Source of the DNA: Flavihumibacter solisilvae
GTDB lineage: Bacteria > Bacteroidota > Bacteroidia > Chitinophagales > Chitinophagaceae
DNA: 64,000 nt
Reading direction: 5' to 3'
Assembly (NCBI RefSeq): GCF_000814475.1
Contig: NZ_JSVC01000027.1
Span: 1-64,000 of the forward strand
The notes beneath the pieces were generated by a model. It ran no database searches. It was not told the origin of the DNA and saw nothing but the letters and a program-made list of their open reading frames with translations. Shown here piece after piece: positions 7,287 through 16,119 of this stretch. The translations under genes were made by a program, and so were the position numbers. Within the stretch, counting starts at the first letter, position 1. Each line of letters opens with the position of its first letter.

Positions 7287-9281
7287 GTGGGAAAAAATAC
7301 GGATAAAGCCTCGTGGGCAGGTCTTTTAATAGCACTGGGAATTATATATGGTGATATAGGCACCTCTCCCCTTTACGTTTACAACGCCATTATATCAAAC
7401 CGGGTGGTGACTGATGACCTGATCATCGGATCGCTGTCGTGTATCATCTGGACACTTACGCTTATTACAACCGTTAAGTATGTATGGCTGGTACTCAGGG
7501 CAGATAACCGTGGTGAAGGAGGAACCTTCGCACTGTATGCCCTGGTCCGCCGGCGTAAAAAATGGCTGGTCGTCCCAGCCATGATCGGAGGCGCGTCGCT
7601 GCTTGCCGACGGCATCATTACTCCGCCCATTTCCATTACTTCTTCCATTGAAGGTCTCAAGGAACTACCGGCCTTTCACAACATAGCCGTTTCCACCATT
7701 GTTTATATCGTCCTTGCAATCCTGACCTTATTCTTTTTCCTGCAACAATTCGGGTCTGCCACAATTGGAAAAATGTTCGGGCCTATCATGCTTATCTGGT
7801 TCACCATGCTCGGCGTACTGGGCATTGTGCATCTCTCGGATGATTTTTCCATCTTAAAGGCTTTCAACCCTTACTATGCGGTCGACTTCCTGATCAACTA
7901 TCCGCATGCGATCTGGTTGCTGGGTGCAGTTTTCCTGTGTACAACAGGTGCCGAAGCATTGTACAGCGACCTGGGCCATACCGGGCGGGCAAATATCCGG
8001 TTCTCATGGATCTATGTCAAGCTCTGTCTGATACTTAATTATCTCGGCCAGGGCGCTTACCTGCTTGCAAACCGCACGGGATTGCAGGTAACTGCGGAGA
8101 CCAAGGCCAGGCTAGGCATCAATGCATTTTATGACCTGATGCCGCAATGGTTTATCATCCCTGGAGTGGTAATAGCTACGACTGCCGCCATTATCGCCAG
8201 CCAGGCCATGATCTCGGGTGCCTATACGCTTATCGGTGAAGCAATGCGACTCAACCTTTGGCCAAAGCTCAAGATCAGGTATCCCTCTGAAGAAAAAGGC
8301 CAGCTGTTTATTCCCGGTATCAATACAATGATGTACTTAGGGTGTGTAGGTGTGGTGTTGTACTTCAAGGAAACATCAAAGATGGAAGCGGCTTACGGCC
8401 TGGCCATCATTGTCACTTTCATGACCACAACGATCCTGTTTTCCAACTACCTCGTAGCTAAACGCATCCCGGCATATCTCATCTGGCTCTTCCTGCTGAG
8501 TTACCTGGTGATTGAAAGCAGTTTCCTTGTCGCATTACTCGATAAGTTTATCCATGGTGGTTATATCACACTGCTGATCGGATTCATCATGTTCCTGGTC
8601 ATGTATGTATCCTTCCGAAGCAGGAAGGTGAAGAACCGTTATGTCGAATTTGTGCGGCTGGAACATTATGTCCCGATGATCCAGGAACTCAGTAACGACA
8701 AGACCGTTCCGAAATATGCAACCCACCTGGTGTATATGACCAGCGCTAACAATCCGAAGGAAATCGAACATAAAATCATTTATAGTATACTTAATAAAAA
8801 ACCGAAGCGTGCCGACATTTATTGGTTTGTCCATGTGGACACACTTGATGACCCTTATACCTGCGAGTATGTGGTGGATCATATCATTCCCAACGACATC
8901 ATCCGGGTTGAATTCCGGCTCGGCTTCCGGGTGGAGCCAAGAATCAACCTGCTATTCAGGAAAGTGGTTGCAGACCTGGTAAATAACAAAGAGGTGAACA
9001 TTTATAGTCGTTATGAGAGCCTGGAGAAGAACAACGTGGTCGGAGACTTCCAGTTCATCGTAATGGAAAAGTACCTGAGCCAGGACAACGAATTGCCTTT
9101 CTTTGAGCGCGTGATCATGAAGTTCTATTTCTGGCTGAAGGAGATCAGTCTTTCAGAAGAAAGGGGCTTTGGACTTGACCCATCAAACGTAATAGTGGAA
9201 AAGTTCCCGCTAATCGTGTCACCGGTTACTTCAATCAGGCTAAGCCGTATTTTTCATGAAGAAGAAGAAGGAGGATTCTGA
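7287..9281 (+). CDS. kup: KUP/HAK/KT family low-affinity potassium transporter
   Basis: A 664-residue potassium:proton symporter of the inner membrane. The family signature GDIGTSPLY is at residues 22-30. About twelve membrane helices occupy residues 10-455, followed by a cytoplasmic C-terminal domain of about 200 residues, as is usual. The start is GTG at 7287: an ATG at 7269 runs into TGA after three codons, and no ATG precedes the first helix in frame. The stop overlaps the rhodanese start (TGATG), so the two are translationally linked. A -7 element lies at 7242-7249. Confidence 0.95.
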   Translation: MGKNTDKASWAGLLIALGIIYGDIGTSPLYVYNAIISNRVVTDDLIIGSLSCIIWTLTLITTVKYVWLVLRADNRGEGGTFALYALVRRRKKWLVVPAMIGGASLLADGIITPPISITSSIEGLKELPAFHNIAVSTIVYIVLAILTLFFFLQQFGSATIGKMFGPIMLIWFTMLGVLGIVHLSDDFSILKAFNPYYAVDFLINYPHAIWLLGAVFLCTTGAEALYSDLGHTGRANIRFSWIYVKLCLILNYLGQGAYLLANRTGLQVTAETKARLGINAFYDLMPQWFIIPGVVIATTAAIIASQAMISGAYTLIGEAMRLNLWPKLKIRYPSEEKGQLFIPGINTMMYLGCVGVVLYFKETSKMEAAYGLAIIVTFMTTTILFSNYLVAKRIPAYLIWLFLLSYLVIESSFLVALLDKFIHGGYITLLIGFIMFLVMYVSFRSRKVKNRYVEFVRLEHYVPMIQELSNDKTVPKYATHLVYMTSANNPKEIEHKIIYSILNKKPKRADIYWFVHVDTLDDPYTCEYVVDHIIPNDIIRVEFRLGFRVEPRINLLFRKVVADLVNNKEVNIYSRYESLEKNNVVGDFQFIVMEKYLSQDNELPFFERVIMKFYFWLKEISLSEERGFGLDPSNVIVEKFPLIVSPVTSIRLSRIFHEEEEGGF

Positions 9282-9574
9282 TGGTGCGTCAGATAACGGC
9301 CAGCGAATTGATGGAAGCGCTGAACTCCGACAGGCCCCCTGTACTTATTGATGTACGTGAAGATTACGAGCACGAAGATTTCAATATTGGCGGCAGCAAC
9401 ATTCCTCTTGGAGAGATCCTGCGGCATGCGCAGGAAATACCAGGAGATGAAACGGTGGTAGTATATTGCAAGCGCGGAATCAGAAGTGCGATAGCCATTC
9501 AGAGGTTGCAGGAGAAGTATGGGTTTACCAACCTGCTCAATCTGCAGGGTGGCATAATGGAATGGCCGGTCTAA
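9281..9574 (+). CDS. Single-domain rhodanese-like protein
   Basis: A 97-residue cytoplasmic rhodanese domain. The active-site loop is VVYCKRGIRSA with catalytic C63; the N-terminal LIDVREDYEHEDFNIGGSNIP motif is typical of sulfurtransferases of the GlpE/PspE type. It would carry a persulfide on C63; the acceptor is unknown. Its ATG overlaps the kup stop codon by one base and the first hydrolase starts 18 nt after its end, so it is likely cotranscribed with both. Nothing links it directly to potassium transport. Confidence 0.9.
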   Translation: MVRQITASELMEALNSDRPPVLIDVREDYEHEDFNIGGSNIPLGEILRHAQEIPGDETVVVYCKRGIRSAIAIQRLQEKYGFTNLLNLQGGIMEWPV

Positions 9575-9592
9575 CCATGCAACAGCATCCAT

Positions 9593-10378
9593 TTGAATAT
9601 ACTGATCTACACACTGATCGGCATTGCCGTACTTAGCCTGCTGGGATACTTCCTGCAGGAGAAATTTATTTTCAAGCCGGAGAAGCTCGATCCGGATTTC
9701 AAGTTTGTTTACGACATTCCCTTCCGTGAACTTTTCTTTGATGTATCGGACGGCGTCCGCATCAACGGACTGCATTTTCACCGCGAATCGCCGCTCGGGC
9801 TGATCCTTTACCTCCATGGCAATACTCGAAGCATTAAAGGCTGGGCGAAATATGCCAAAGACTTTTACCGGTATAACTATGACGTGGTACTGATCGATTA
9901 CCGTGGATTTGGCAAGAGTACGGGCAAACGCAGCGAGCGAGAAATGCTGAGCGATATCCAGTTTGTTTACAATACGCTGACGAAACAATACCCCGAGCAT
10001 CACATAATAGTTTATGGAAGAAGCATAGGTAGCGGTTTTGGCGCAAAGCTGGCATCGGATAACAAGCCCCGGTACCTGATACTTGACTCGCCTTACTATA
10101 ACTTCCGGAAGGTGGTGGAACGGTTCCTGCCTATTTTACCGGTTAGACTGGTGTTGCGGTATCATCTGCGAACTGACAAGTGGATCAGGCACGTGAACTG
10201 TCATACCTATATTATCCATGGAACGCGGGATATGCTGATCCCCATCCGGCACAGCGAACAGCTGCAGCGTGTCAACCCGGGAAAGATCACGCTGATCCGG
10301 ATCCATGGCGGGGGGCACAACAACCTTCCCTCCTTTCCGGAATACCATAACTTTTTACGGGACATCCTGAAATACTGA
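9593..10378 (+). CDS. Membrane-anchored alpha/beta hydrolase (first of a tandem pair)
   Basis: A 261-residue alpha/beta hydrolase of the type related to BEM46/FrsA-like serine hydrolases. One N-terminal membrane segment (residues 3-20) precedes the fold. The HGN oxyanion motif is at 75-77, the nucleophile elbow GRSIGSG gives S144, and the acid and base are D213 (HGTRDMLIP) and H242 (GGGHNNL). The start is TTG at 9593; an in-frame stop at 9572-9574 excludes a longer form and no ATG is available before the membrane helix. Substrate unknown. It is clearly homologous to the next gene, indicating local duplication. Confidence 0.87.
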   Translation: MNILIYTLIGIAVLSLLGYFLQEKFIFKPEKLDPDFKFVYDIPFRELFFDVSDGVRINGLHFHRESPLGLILYLHGNTRSIKGWAKYAKDFYRYNYDVVLIDYRGFGKSTGKRSEREMLSDIQFVYNTLTKQYPEHHIIVYGRSIGSGFGAKLASDNKPRYLILDSPYYNFRKVVERFLPILPVRLVLRYHLRTDKWIRHVNCHTYIIHGTRDMLIPIRHSEQLQRVNPGKITLIRIHGGGHNNLPSFPEYHNFLRDILKY

Positions 10379-10382
10379 AGAC

Positions 10383-10390
10383 TATATTTG
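10383..10390 (+). promoter_or_regulatory. -7 promoter element directly before the second hydrolase
   Basis: TATATTTG, a perfect TAnnTTTG, starting five bases after the first hydrolase stop and only four bases before the ATG at 10395. If used, the transcript would be leaderless or nearly so. No -33 TTG was seen. Confidence 0.45.
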
Positions 10391-10394
10391 CGAA

Positions 10395-11207
10395 ATGAAG
10401 ATTTTCCGCTGGATCAAGATCATTGTGTTGCTGTATTGCATCGTTGGCATTGCCGCTTTTTACCTCCAGGACCGCTTCCTGTTCCATCCTGAAACAAAAG
10501 CACGCAATTCGGCCTATAATTTTGAAGCTCCCCACAAGGAGGTCAACATTGCCTTTGATGCAGGTTCAAACCTTCACATTGTCCAGTTTACAGCTGTTGG
10601 CGGTACCGACACTGCAGGGCGGCCGAAGGGTCTTGTGCTTTATTTCCATGGCAACAAAAAGAATATCAGCTGGTATGCCAAATATGCAACTGAATTTACA
10701 CAACGGGGATATGAATGCTGGATGATCGATTATCCCGGCTTTGGTAAAAGTACCGGAGTACTGACCGAAGAGCGACTGTACGGTTATGCTGCACAGTTGT
10801 ACAAACTGGGGCGTACCAGGTTTGCGTCAGACAGCATTATCATCTATGGCAAGAGTATGGGAACCGGGATCGCAGCGCAACTGGCTGCTGTACGGGATGC
10901 CAGGGCGCTGGTACTTGAAACTCCCTATTATAGCATCCACTCGTTGGTTAGCCGCTATCTTCCGGTTTACCCCGTGTCCAGGATGATCCATTACCGTTTG
11001 CCAACTTTTGAGTACCTGCCAAAGGTCACGGCGCCGATCATTATCTTTCACGGCACCAGTGATAACGTGGTTCCCTACTCACAAGCTGACCGGCTAAGAC
11101 CTCTTCTCAAACCGGGCGACAAACTGGTGACGATAGAAGGTGGGGAACACAATAACCTGACAGAGTTTAAGGAATATACACTGGCGATGGACAGCTTACT
11201 GCAGTAA
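10395..11207 (+). CDS. Membrane-anchored alpha/beta hydrolase (second of a tandem pair)
   Basis: A 270-residue paralogue of the preceding protein. It has an N-terminal membrane anchor (about 7-24), HGN at 85-87, nucleophile S154 in GKSMGTG, and completing residues D223 (HGTSDNVVP) and H252 (GGEHNNL). It shares YRLP/YHLR and FGKSTG segments with its neighbour at matching positions. The full triad argues that it is active, but the substrate cannot be told; an envelope-facing or membrane-surface esterase or thioesterase is a reasonable guess. It lies 16 nt after the first copy but has its own candidate promoter. It ends 14 nt before the end of the converging oxyR. Confidence 0.87.
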   Translation: MKIFRWIKIIVLLYCIVGIAAFYLQDRFLFHPETKARNSAYNFEAPHKEVNIAFDAGSNLHIVQFTAVGGTDTAGRPKGLVLYFHGNKKNISWYAKYATEFTQRGYECWMIDYPGFGKSTGVLTEERLYGYAAQLYKLGRTRFASDSIIIYGKSMGTGIAAQLAAVRDARALVLETPYYSIHSLVSRYLPVYPVSRMIHYRLPTFEYLPKVTAPIIIFHGTSDNVVPYSQADRLRPLLKPGDKLVTIEGGEHNNLTEFKEYTLAMDSLLQ

Positions 11208-11221
11208 AAATTCAAACGGGC

Positions 11222-12157
11222 TCAGACGGGGATAATGTTGCGGGCTTTGTTTTTCCGGATCTTTTCAGGGAGGTTGGACAGGATGGCATCTTTAAGTGCA
11301 AGGAGTTGTTTCTGCTTTACGAATGTGCGTGATGTGACAAGACTTACCTCACGCATCGGGGAAGGTGATTTAAAGTGCCGGATCAGTTTGTGCTGCGCAG
11401 CAGTAAGATCATAAGTAGCCAGTTCGGGAAGAATGGTGATGCCGCGGTTCGTTTCAACCATTTTCTTCAGCGTTTCAAGACTTCCGGCTTCATATTCAAA
11501 CAGGTAAAGGTCTTTATGTGCCTTCTGGAGTTCACAGAGGTTGAGCATCTGTGAACGGAAACAATGCCCTTCTTCGAGCAGCCATAATTCGTGAACGTCA
11601 ATATCATTGGCCAGCACGTATGTCTTTTTATAAGCTGCATTTTTCCTGGACACATAAGCGACCATCTCTTCGTAAAAGAGCGGATGCTCTTTGATGGAAT
11701 TATGCTGAAGAGGTGTAACCACGAGTCCCATTTCGATCTGGCCCCTGATTAGTGCTTCTATCAGGTTATCTGTTGTCATCTCCTTTACCTTCAGCTGAAC
11801 CTCTGGGTGCCTTTCGAGGAATGTCGGCAAAAACAATGGCAACAAATATGGTGCAAGAGTCGGAATAATTCCAAGCCGCAGTTCGCCATGGATAAGCCCT
11901 TGTTTTTCTTTGATCACATCTTCGAGCAGGCTCACCTCCTGGATAATCCGGCGTGCATGAGCCACTACTACTTCCCCAATAGCCGTTGTGGCAACGGGCT
12001 GGCGGCTGCGATCAAACAGCTTCACTCCCATTTCTTCTTCCAGTTTCTGAATCTGCATGCTGAGTGTAGGCTGGGTAACAAAACAGTGGGAAGCAGCTGT
12101 GGCGAAGTGCCGGTGCTCATCTACTGCGATCACATATTCCAATTGTACGAGCGTCAT
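11222..12157 (-). CDS. oxyR: Hydrogen-peroxide-sensing regulator OxyR (LysR family)
   Basis: A 311-residue LysR-type activator with an N-terminal winged helix-turn-helix (1-60: FATAASHCFVTQPTLSMQIQKLE) and a C-terminal sensor domain (about 90-300). The two peroxide-sensing cysteines fall at C199 and C208 in EEGHCFRSQMLNLCEL, the same residue numbers and spacing as in Escherichia coli OxyR. GHC preceding the first cysteine is also conserved. It should therefore form the regulatory disulfide. No catalase or peroxidase gene is adjacent. A perfect -7 element lies 25 nt upstream. Confidence 0.95.
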   Translation of the reverse strand: MTLVQLEYVIAVDEHRHFATAASHCFVTQPTLSMQIQKLEEEMGVKLFDRSRQPVATTAIGEVVVAHARRIIQEVSLLEDVIKEKQGLIHGELRLGIIPTLAPYLLPLFLPTFLERHPEVQLKVKEMTTDNLIEALIRGQIEMGLVVTPLQHNSIKEHPLFYEEMVAYVSRKNAAYKKTYVLANDIDVHELWLLEEGHCFRSQMLNLCELQKAHKDLYLFEYEAGSLETLKKMVETNRGITILPELATYDLTAAQHKLIRHFKSPSPMREVSLVTSRTFVKQKQLLALKDAILSNLPEKIRKNKARNIIPV

Positions 12158-12182
12158 CCGATAGTTTTCATCTATTGAATCG

Positions 12183-12190
12183 CAAAATTA
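12183..12190 (-). promoter_or_regulatory. -7 promoter element upstream of oxyR
   Basis: Minus strand TAATTTTG, a perfect TAnnTTTG, 25 nt before the oxyR ATG, in the short gap after the LD-carboxypeptidase gene. It suggests oxyR is transcribed on its own. Confidence 0.45.
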
Positions 12191-12230
12191 ATCAATTTGG
12201 CTAATGAGCAGGAATTGTGGCGCAGATGTG

Positions 12231-13139
12231 CTATTTCTCTTTCAGTGTTACCTTGTCTTCACCGACATTCAGCAAATACCGGGCTCCAACTTTAAGCGCA
12301 TAATTTTCCTTTTCATGACTTACAGGAAATCCAAAACATACAGGATAGCTGTAACTGGCTGTATATTCCTTAAGGATCTCATACACATCCCTCCCAAAAG
12401 GTCTTTCTGTGTCTTTATTCTCAGTAAATCCGCCAATAATAAGGGCAGATAATCCATCGAGGGAGCCCGATCTTTTTAACTGCAGCATCATCCTGTCGAT
12501 ATTATACAACAGCTCACCGACATCTTCAATGAAGAGGATCTTTCCTTTGAGCTTGTAAGCCGATGCGGTACCGATTGCGTGAACAAGCATGGCCAGGTTT
12601 CCGCCGACCAGTTGCCCGGACGCTTTCCCCTCCTTGTTCAGGTCATGTGGCGGGCAGGAGTAAGACATTTTTTTTCCCGCTAACGAATCCCGGATAGATA
12701 AAACATAGGGGGACTCGTAACCGCCGTCATTAAACGCTGCTGCCATAGGTGCATGCATTGTTGCGATCTTTAAAGTCCGGTTGAGATGCGAATGCAGGAG
12801 GGTTATATCGCTGAAGCCGATGATCCACTTGGGAGATTTCCGGAAAGCACGGAAATCCAGCCTGTCGATGATCCTGCTTACTCCATACCCTCCCCTGCCG
12901 AATAGGATGGCGCTTATCGTTTTGTCATCCAACATTTGCTGCAGGTCCTGGAGTCGTTCTTCGTCAGTCCCGGAAAAATAAGTTTCGGAACTGCTGAACA
13001 TGGTTTTTCCCAGTTTCACCCTGTACCCCCATTGCTGCAACTGCTCCACGCAGGTCTGGAATCTTTCGGGAGCCATAAAACCAGCCGGACAAACCATTCC
13101 AATGGTATCACCTTTCTTAAGTGTAGGGGGATAGATCAT
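12231..13139 (-). CDS. ldcA: Cytosolic LD-carboxypeptidase (S66 family)
   Basis: A 302-residue S66 serine peptidase that removes the terminal D-Ala from murein tetrapeptides during recycling. The nucleophile elbow GFSDIT gives S110; the other triad members are probably E205 (LFIEDVGE) and H275 (FPVSHEKENYALKVG). GRGGYGVSRIID at 81-92 is also typical. There is no signal peptide, so it should act in the cytoplasm. A second, exported family member lies at 18498-19526. The ATG at 13139 is preceded five nt upstream by TATCTTCG, one base off the -7 consensus. Confidence 0.9.
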   Translation of the reverse strand: MIYPPTLKKGDTIGMVCPAGFMAPERFQTCVEQLQQWGYRVKLGKTMFSSSETYFSGTDEERLQDLQQMLDDKTISAILFGRGGYGVSRIIDRLDFRAFRKSPKWIIGFSDITLLHSHLNRTLKIATMHAPMAAAFNDGGYESPYVLSIRDSLAGKKMSYSCPPHDLNKEGKASGQLVGGNLAMLVHAIGTASAYKLKGKILFIEDVGELLYNIDRMMLQLKRSGSLDGLSALIIGGFTENKDTERPFGRDVYEILKEYTASYSYPVCFGFPVSHEKENYALKVGARYLLNVGEDKVTLKEK

Positions 13140-13227
13140 ACCGCCGAAGATAGGGCATGAAAATAATTTTCAGGGAGGCCGAAGGTTTTTTGGCGGTACT
13201 GCGTCTAATAAGGGACAAGATCAAGAT

Positions 13228-16044
13228 ATGAGGATTTTTACGATTTTACTGACAGGCATATTGTGCAGCAACATGTTATCGGCCCAGATTACGGTAAAGG
13301 GACGGGTTGCCGATTCCACGGCAAGTTCGGCGATGGCCGGAGCAACTGTGCAGCTCCGTAACAGCAACGCAACCAGGAATGCAGTAACGAATAAGTCAGG
13401 CGAGTTCAGCATAGCCGATGTGGTTGCAGGCTCCTACAAAGTGACTGTCTCATTTGTTGGATTCGAAACATTTGAAAAAATAATAACAATTGGTACCTCT
13501 AACCTTGACCTGGGAACCATTTCGCTTAAGAGCGGCCGGAACCTGGATGAAGTTGTGGTAAAAGGCGTAACACCACCTGCGCAACAGAAGGGAGATACCG
13601 TGCAGTTCAATGCCAGCCAGTTTAAAGTCAACCGGGATGCAAATGTGGAGGACCTGGTAAAAAAAATGCCTGGGATAGTAATAGAGAATGGTGCGGTGAA
13701 AGCACAGGGTGAAAATGTCAGAAAGGTAACTATTGATGGCCGGGAGTTTTTTGGCGATGATGCCACTGCGGCGCTGCGCAACCTGCCGGCAGATGTGGTT
13801 GACAAGATCCAGGTATTCGACAGGTTGAGTGACCAGGCACAGCTGACGGGCGTTGATGACGGGCAGGGATACAAGGCGATAAATGTAGTAACGAGGGAAG
13901 ACAGGCGGAATGGCCAGTTCGGCCGGATCTATGGCGGTTATGGTACAAATGACCGTTACCAGGCCGGTGGCTCTGTGAACTTCTTCAATAAGGAGCGGCG
14001 TATTTCGGTGGTGGGTTTATTCAATAATGTGAACCAGCAGAATTTTTCCGGCTCGGACATACTGGGGCTGACCAGCGGTGGCAGCGGTCGCGGTGGTGGT
14101 GCTGGCAGAGGTGGCGGTTTCGGCGGGAATGACAATTTCCAGGTTGCGGGGAAAAGCGGGATCACAAAAACTAATGCGCTCGGAGTAAACTTCAGCGACC
14201 TGTGGGGAAAGAATTTTAATGTGAGCGGAAGTTATTTCTTCAATAACAGCATCAATGAGAACCGGTCGGCTTCAAACCGTGAACAATTCATTACACCGGA
14301 TTCGAGTACCTTTTATAATGAAATTTCGGAGTCGCTTAATAAAAGTACCAGTCACCGAATCAATATGCGGATGGAATACAAAATCGATTCCAACAATACC
14401 CTGTTGATCATTCCCAGTTTCAATTTCCAGCAAACAGATAATACCCGGAGCATCGGGGGCTTACAAAGCTTTGAAAACGGTGACCAGATCAGCAGGACTA
14501 ACAATTTGACCAGGACAAAAGGGGATGGCTACAATTTCAACAATACAGTGTTGTTCAGGCATGCATTCCCCAAAAGAGGAAGATCGATCAACCTTGGTAT
14601 AACAACAGGTTTCAATAACCGGAATTCAACCCAGGACCTGGCTGCCATTTCTACTTACTTCAAGACGACAACCGAATACGATTCAGTATTGCAGCAGCAG
14701 CTATCAGATACCAAAGGATACAATCTCTCAGCCAATGTCAGTTATACAGAACCATTGTCAAAAAGAAGTTTCCTCCAGGTAAGTTATAACCCCTCATACT
14801 CCAACAATGATGCAGACCAGCGCACCTGGAAATATGACGACATAAGTGAAAAATACAGCATCCTCGACACCAGTCTTTCCAATGTATTTCTAAATGAAGT
14901 AACGACGCAGCGTGGCGGACTCAACTATCGTTTTGTTGAAAAGGATAAGATGATTTCAATAGGGCTTGATGCGCAGGATGTCAGGCTGGACAGCAAGCAG
15001 GAATATCCGCAGGCAGGCACTATCAGGAAAAGCTTCAGCAATCTTTTGCCAAATGCAATGATAAGGTGGAAGCTGGGTGAAAAAAGCAATATCCGGTTGT
15101 TCTATCGGAGCGGAACAAACAACCCTTCCGTTAACCAGCTGCAAAACGTGATCAATTACAATAACCCACTGTTTATAACGACAGGTAACCCTGACCTGGA
15201 TCAATCTGTCAGCAACCGCCTGGGTGGAAGATATACATATACAAACAGCCGCAAGGGCAATAGTTTCTTTGTAAACGTGTTTGCGAACCAGGCTGATGGT
15301 TATATCACCAATGCCACATATACAGCTTTCGAGGACTCGGTGCTAACACCTACCGTGACACTTTACAGGGGATCACAATTGTCGAAACCAATAAACCTAA
15401 ATGGCTACTGGAACATGAATACATTGCTTACTTATTCATTTCCATTCAAAGCGATCAAATCGAACCTTACGTTCAACGCTGGAGTTGCATATATAAAAAC
15501 GCCGGGACTGATCAACAACGTGAAAAACGTCTCAGACAATTACGTGTATAGCGGGGGAATGAATATAGCGAGTAATATCAGCGAATTCGTTGATTTCAAT
15601 ATCAATTACAACGCCAGCTACAACATTGCCAGGAACGAGATTCAACCTAACCTGAACAACAATTATTTTTCGCAATCAGCAGGTGTTGGCCTGAACCTCA
15701 TGAGTAAGAACGGCTGGGTTTTCAGCAATGATCTGAATAACCAGTTGTACAGTGGTCTCAGCGGCGGACTGGACCAGAATTACTGGTTATGGAATATGGC
15801 GGTAGCGAAGAAATTTTTGAAAGACCAGAAAGGCGAACTGCGGCTTTCCGTATTTGACTTGTTGAAGCAAAACCGGAGCATAAGCCGGACAGTGCAACCG
15901 AACTACATTGAAGACAATGAAACCCAGGTTCTGACACAGTACTTCATGCTGACTTTTTCGTACAGAATTAAAAATTTTGGCAAAGCTCCTCAAAGGAGGG
16001 AACCGGCAAGAAACAGGGAAGGTATGGGAATGCCCTGGAATTAA
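13228..16044 (+). CDS. Outer-membrane beta-barrel protein with CarboxypepD_reg-like and plug-like domains
   Basis: A 938-residue outer-membrane protein. In order: signal peptide (1-19), a carboxypeptidase-regulatory-like beta-sandwich (about 21-105: VKGRVADSTASSAMAGATVQL), a plug-like domain (about 110-230: VEDLVKKMPGIVIENG and VTIDGREFFGDDATAALRNLP), a glycine-rich loop (GGSGRGGGAGRGGGFGG), and a long C-terminal barrel of the OMP_b-brl_3 type ending in YFMLTFSYRIKN and a basic tail. It resembles TonB-dependent receptors but also the barrel proteins that occur without SusD; no SusD is present, so the cargo is unknown. It precedes an ECF sigma gene by 75 nt, suggesting joint regulation. Confidence 0.88.
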   Translation: MRIFTILLTGILCSNMLSAQITVKGRVADSTASSAMAGATVQLRNSNATRNAVTNKSGEFSIADVVAGSYKVTVSFVGFETFEKIITIGTSNLDLGTISLKSGRNLDEVVVKGVTPPAQQKGDTVQFNASQFKVNRDANVEDLVKKMPGIVIENGAVKAQGENVRKVTIDGREFFGDDATAALRNLPADVVDKIQVFDRLSDQAQLTGVDDGQGYKAINVVTREDRRNGQFGRIYGGYGTNDRYQAGGSVNFFNKERRISVVGLFNNVNQQNFSGSDILGLTSGGSGRGGGAGRGGGFGGNDNFQVAGKSGITKTNALGVNFSDLWGKNFNVSGSYFFNNSINENRSASNREQFITPDSSTFYNEISESLNKSTSHRINMRMEYKIDSNNTLLIIPSFNFQQTDNTRSIGGLQSFENGDQISRTNNLTRTKGDGYNFNNTVLFRHAFPKRGRSINLGITTGFNNRNSTQDLAAISTYFKTTTEYDSVLQQQLSDTKGYNLSANVSYTEPLSKRSFLQVSYNPSYSNNDADQRTWKYDDISEKYSILDTSLSNVFLNEVTTQRGGLNYRFVEKDKMISIGLDAQDVRLDSKQEYPQAGTIRKSFSNLLPNAMIRWKLGEKSNIRLFYRSGTNNPSVNQLQNVINYNNPLFITTGNPDLDQSVSNRLGGRYTYTNSRKGNSFFVNVFANQADGYITNATYTAFEDSVLTPTVTLYRGSQLSKPINLNGYWNMNTLLTYSFPFKAIKSNLTFNAGVAYIKTPGLINNVKNVSDNYVYSGGMNIASNISEFVDFNINYNASYNIARNEIQPNLNNNYFSQSAGVGLNLMSKNGWVFSNDLNNQLYSGLSGGLDQNYWLWNMAVAKKFLKDQKGELRLSVFDLLKQNRSISRTVQPNYIEDNETQVLTQYFMLTFSYRIKNFGKAPQRREPARNREGMGMPWN

Positions 16045-16082
16045 ACCGATAGAACTATTATATTAGTAGTAGCCAGGAAATC

Positions 16083-16092
16083 GGGAATTCCC
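16083..16092. promoter_or_regulatory. Perfect palindrome GGGAATTCCC upstream of the second ECF sigma gene
   Basis: A 10-bp perfect palindrome 27 nt before the TTG start of the sigma gene and about 40 nt after the outer-membrane protein gene. Placement suits a regulator site for the sigma/anti-sigma/sensor operon. This is inference from position only. Confidence 0.3.
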
Positions 16093-16119
16093 AGATCCCT
16101 GAATTACAAACAGCCAGCA

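Noticed and set aside
14074-14142. Glycine-rich repeat in the outer-membrane protein as a tandem-repeat element
   Set aside because: It is a short low-complexity coding stretch within one loop, without regular DNA repeat units.
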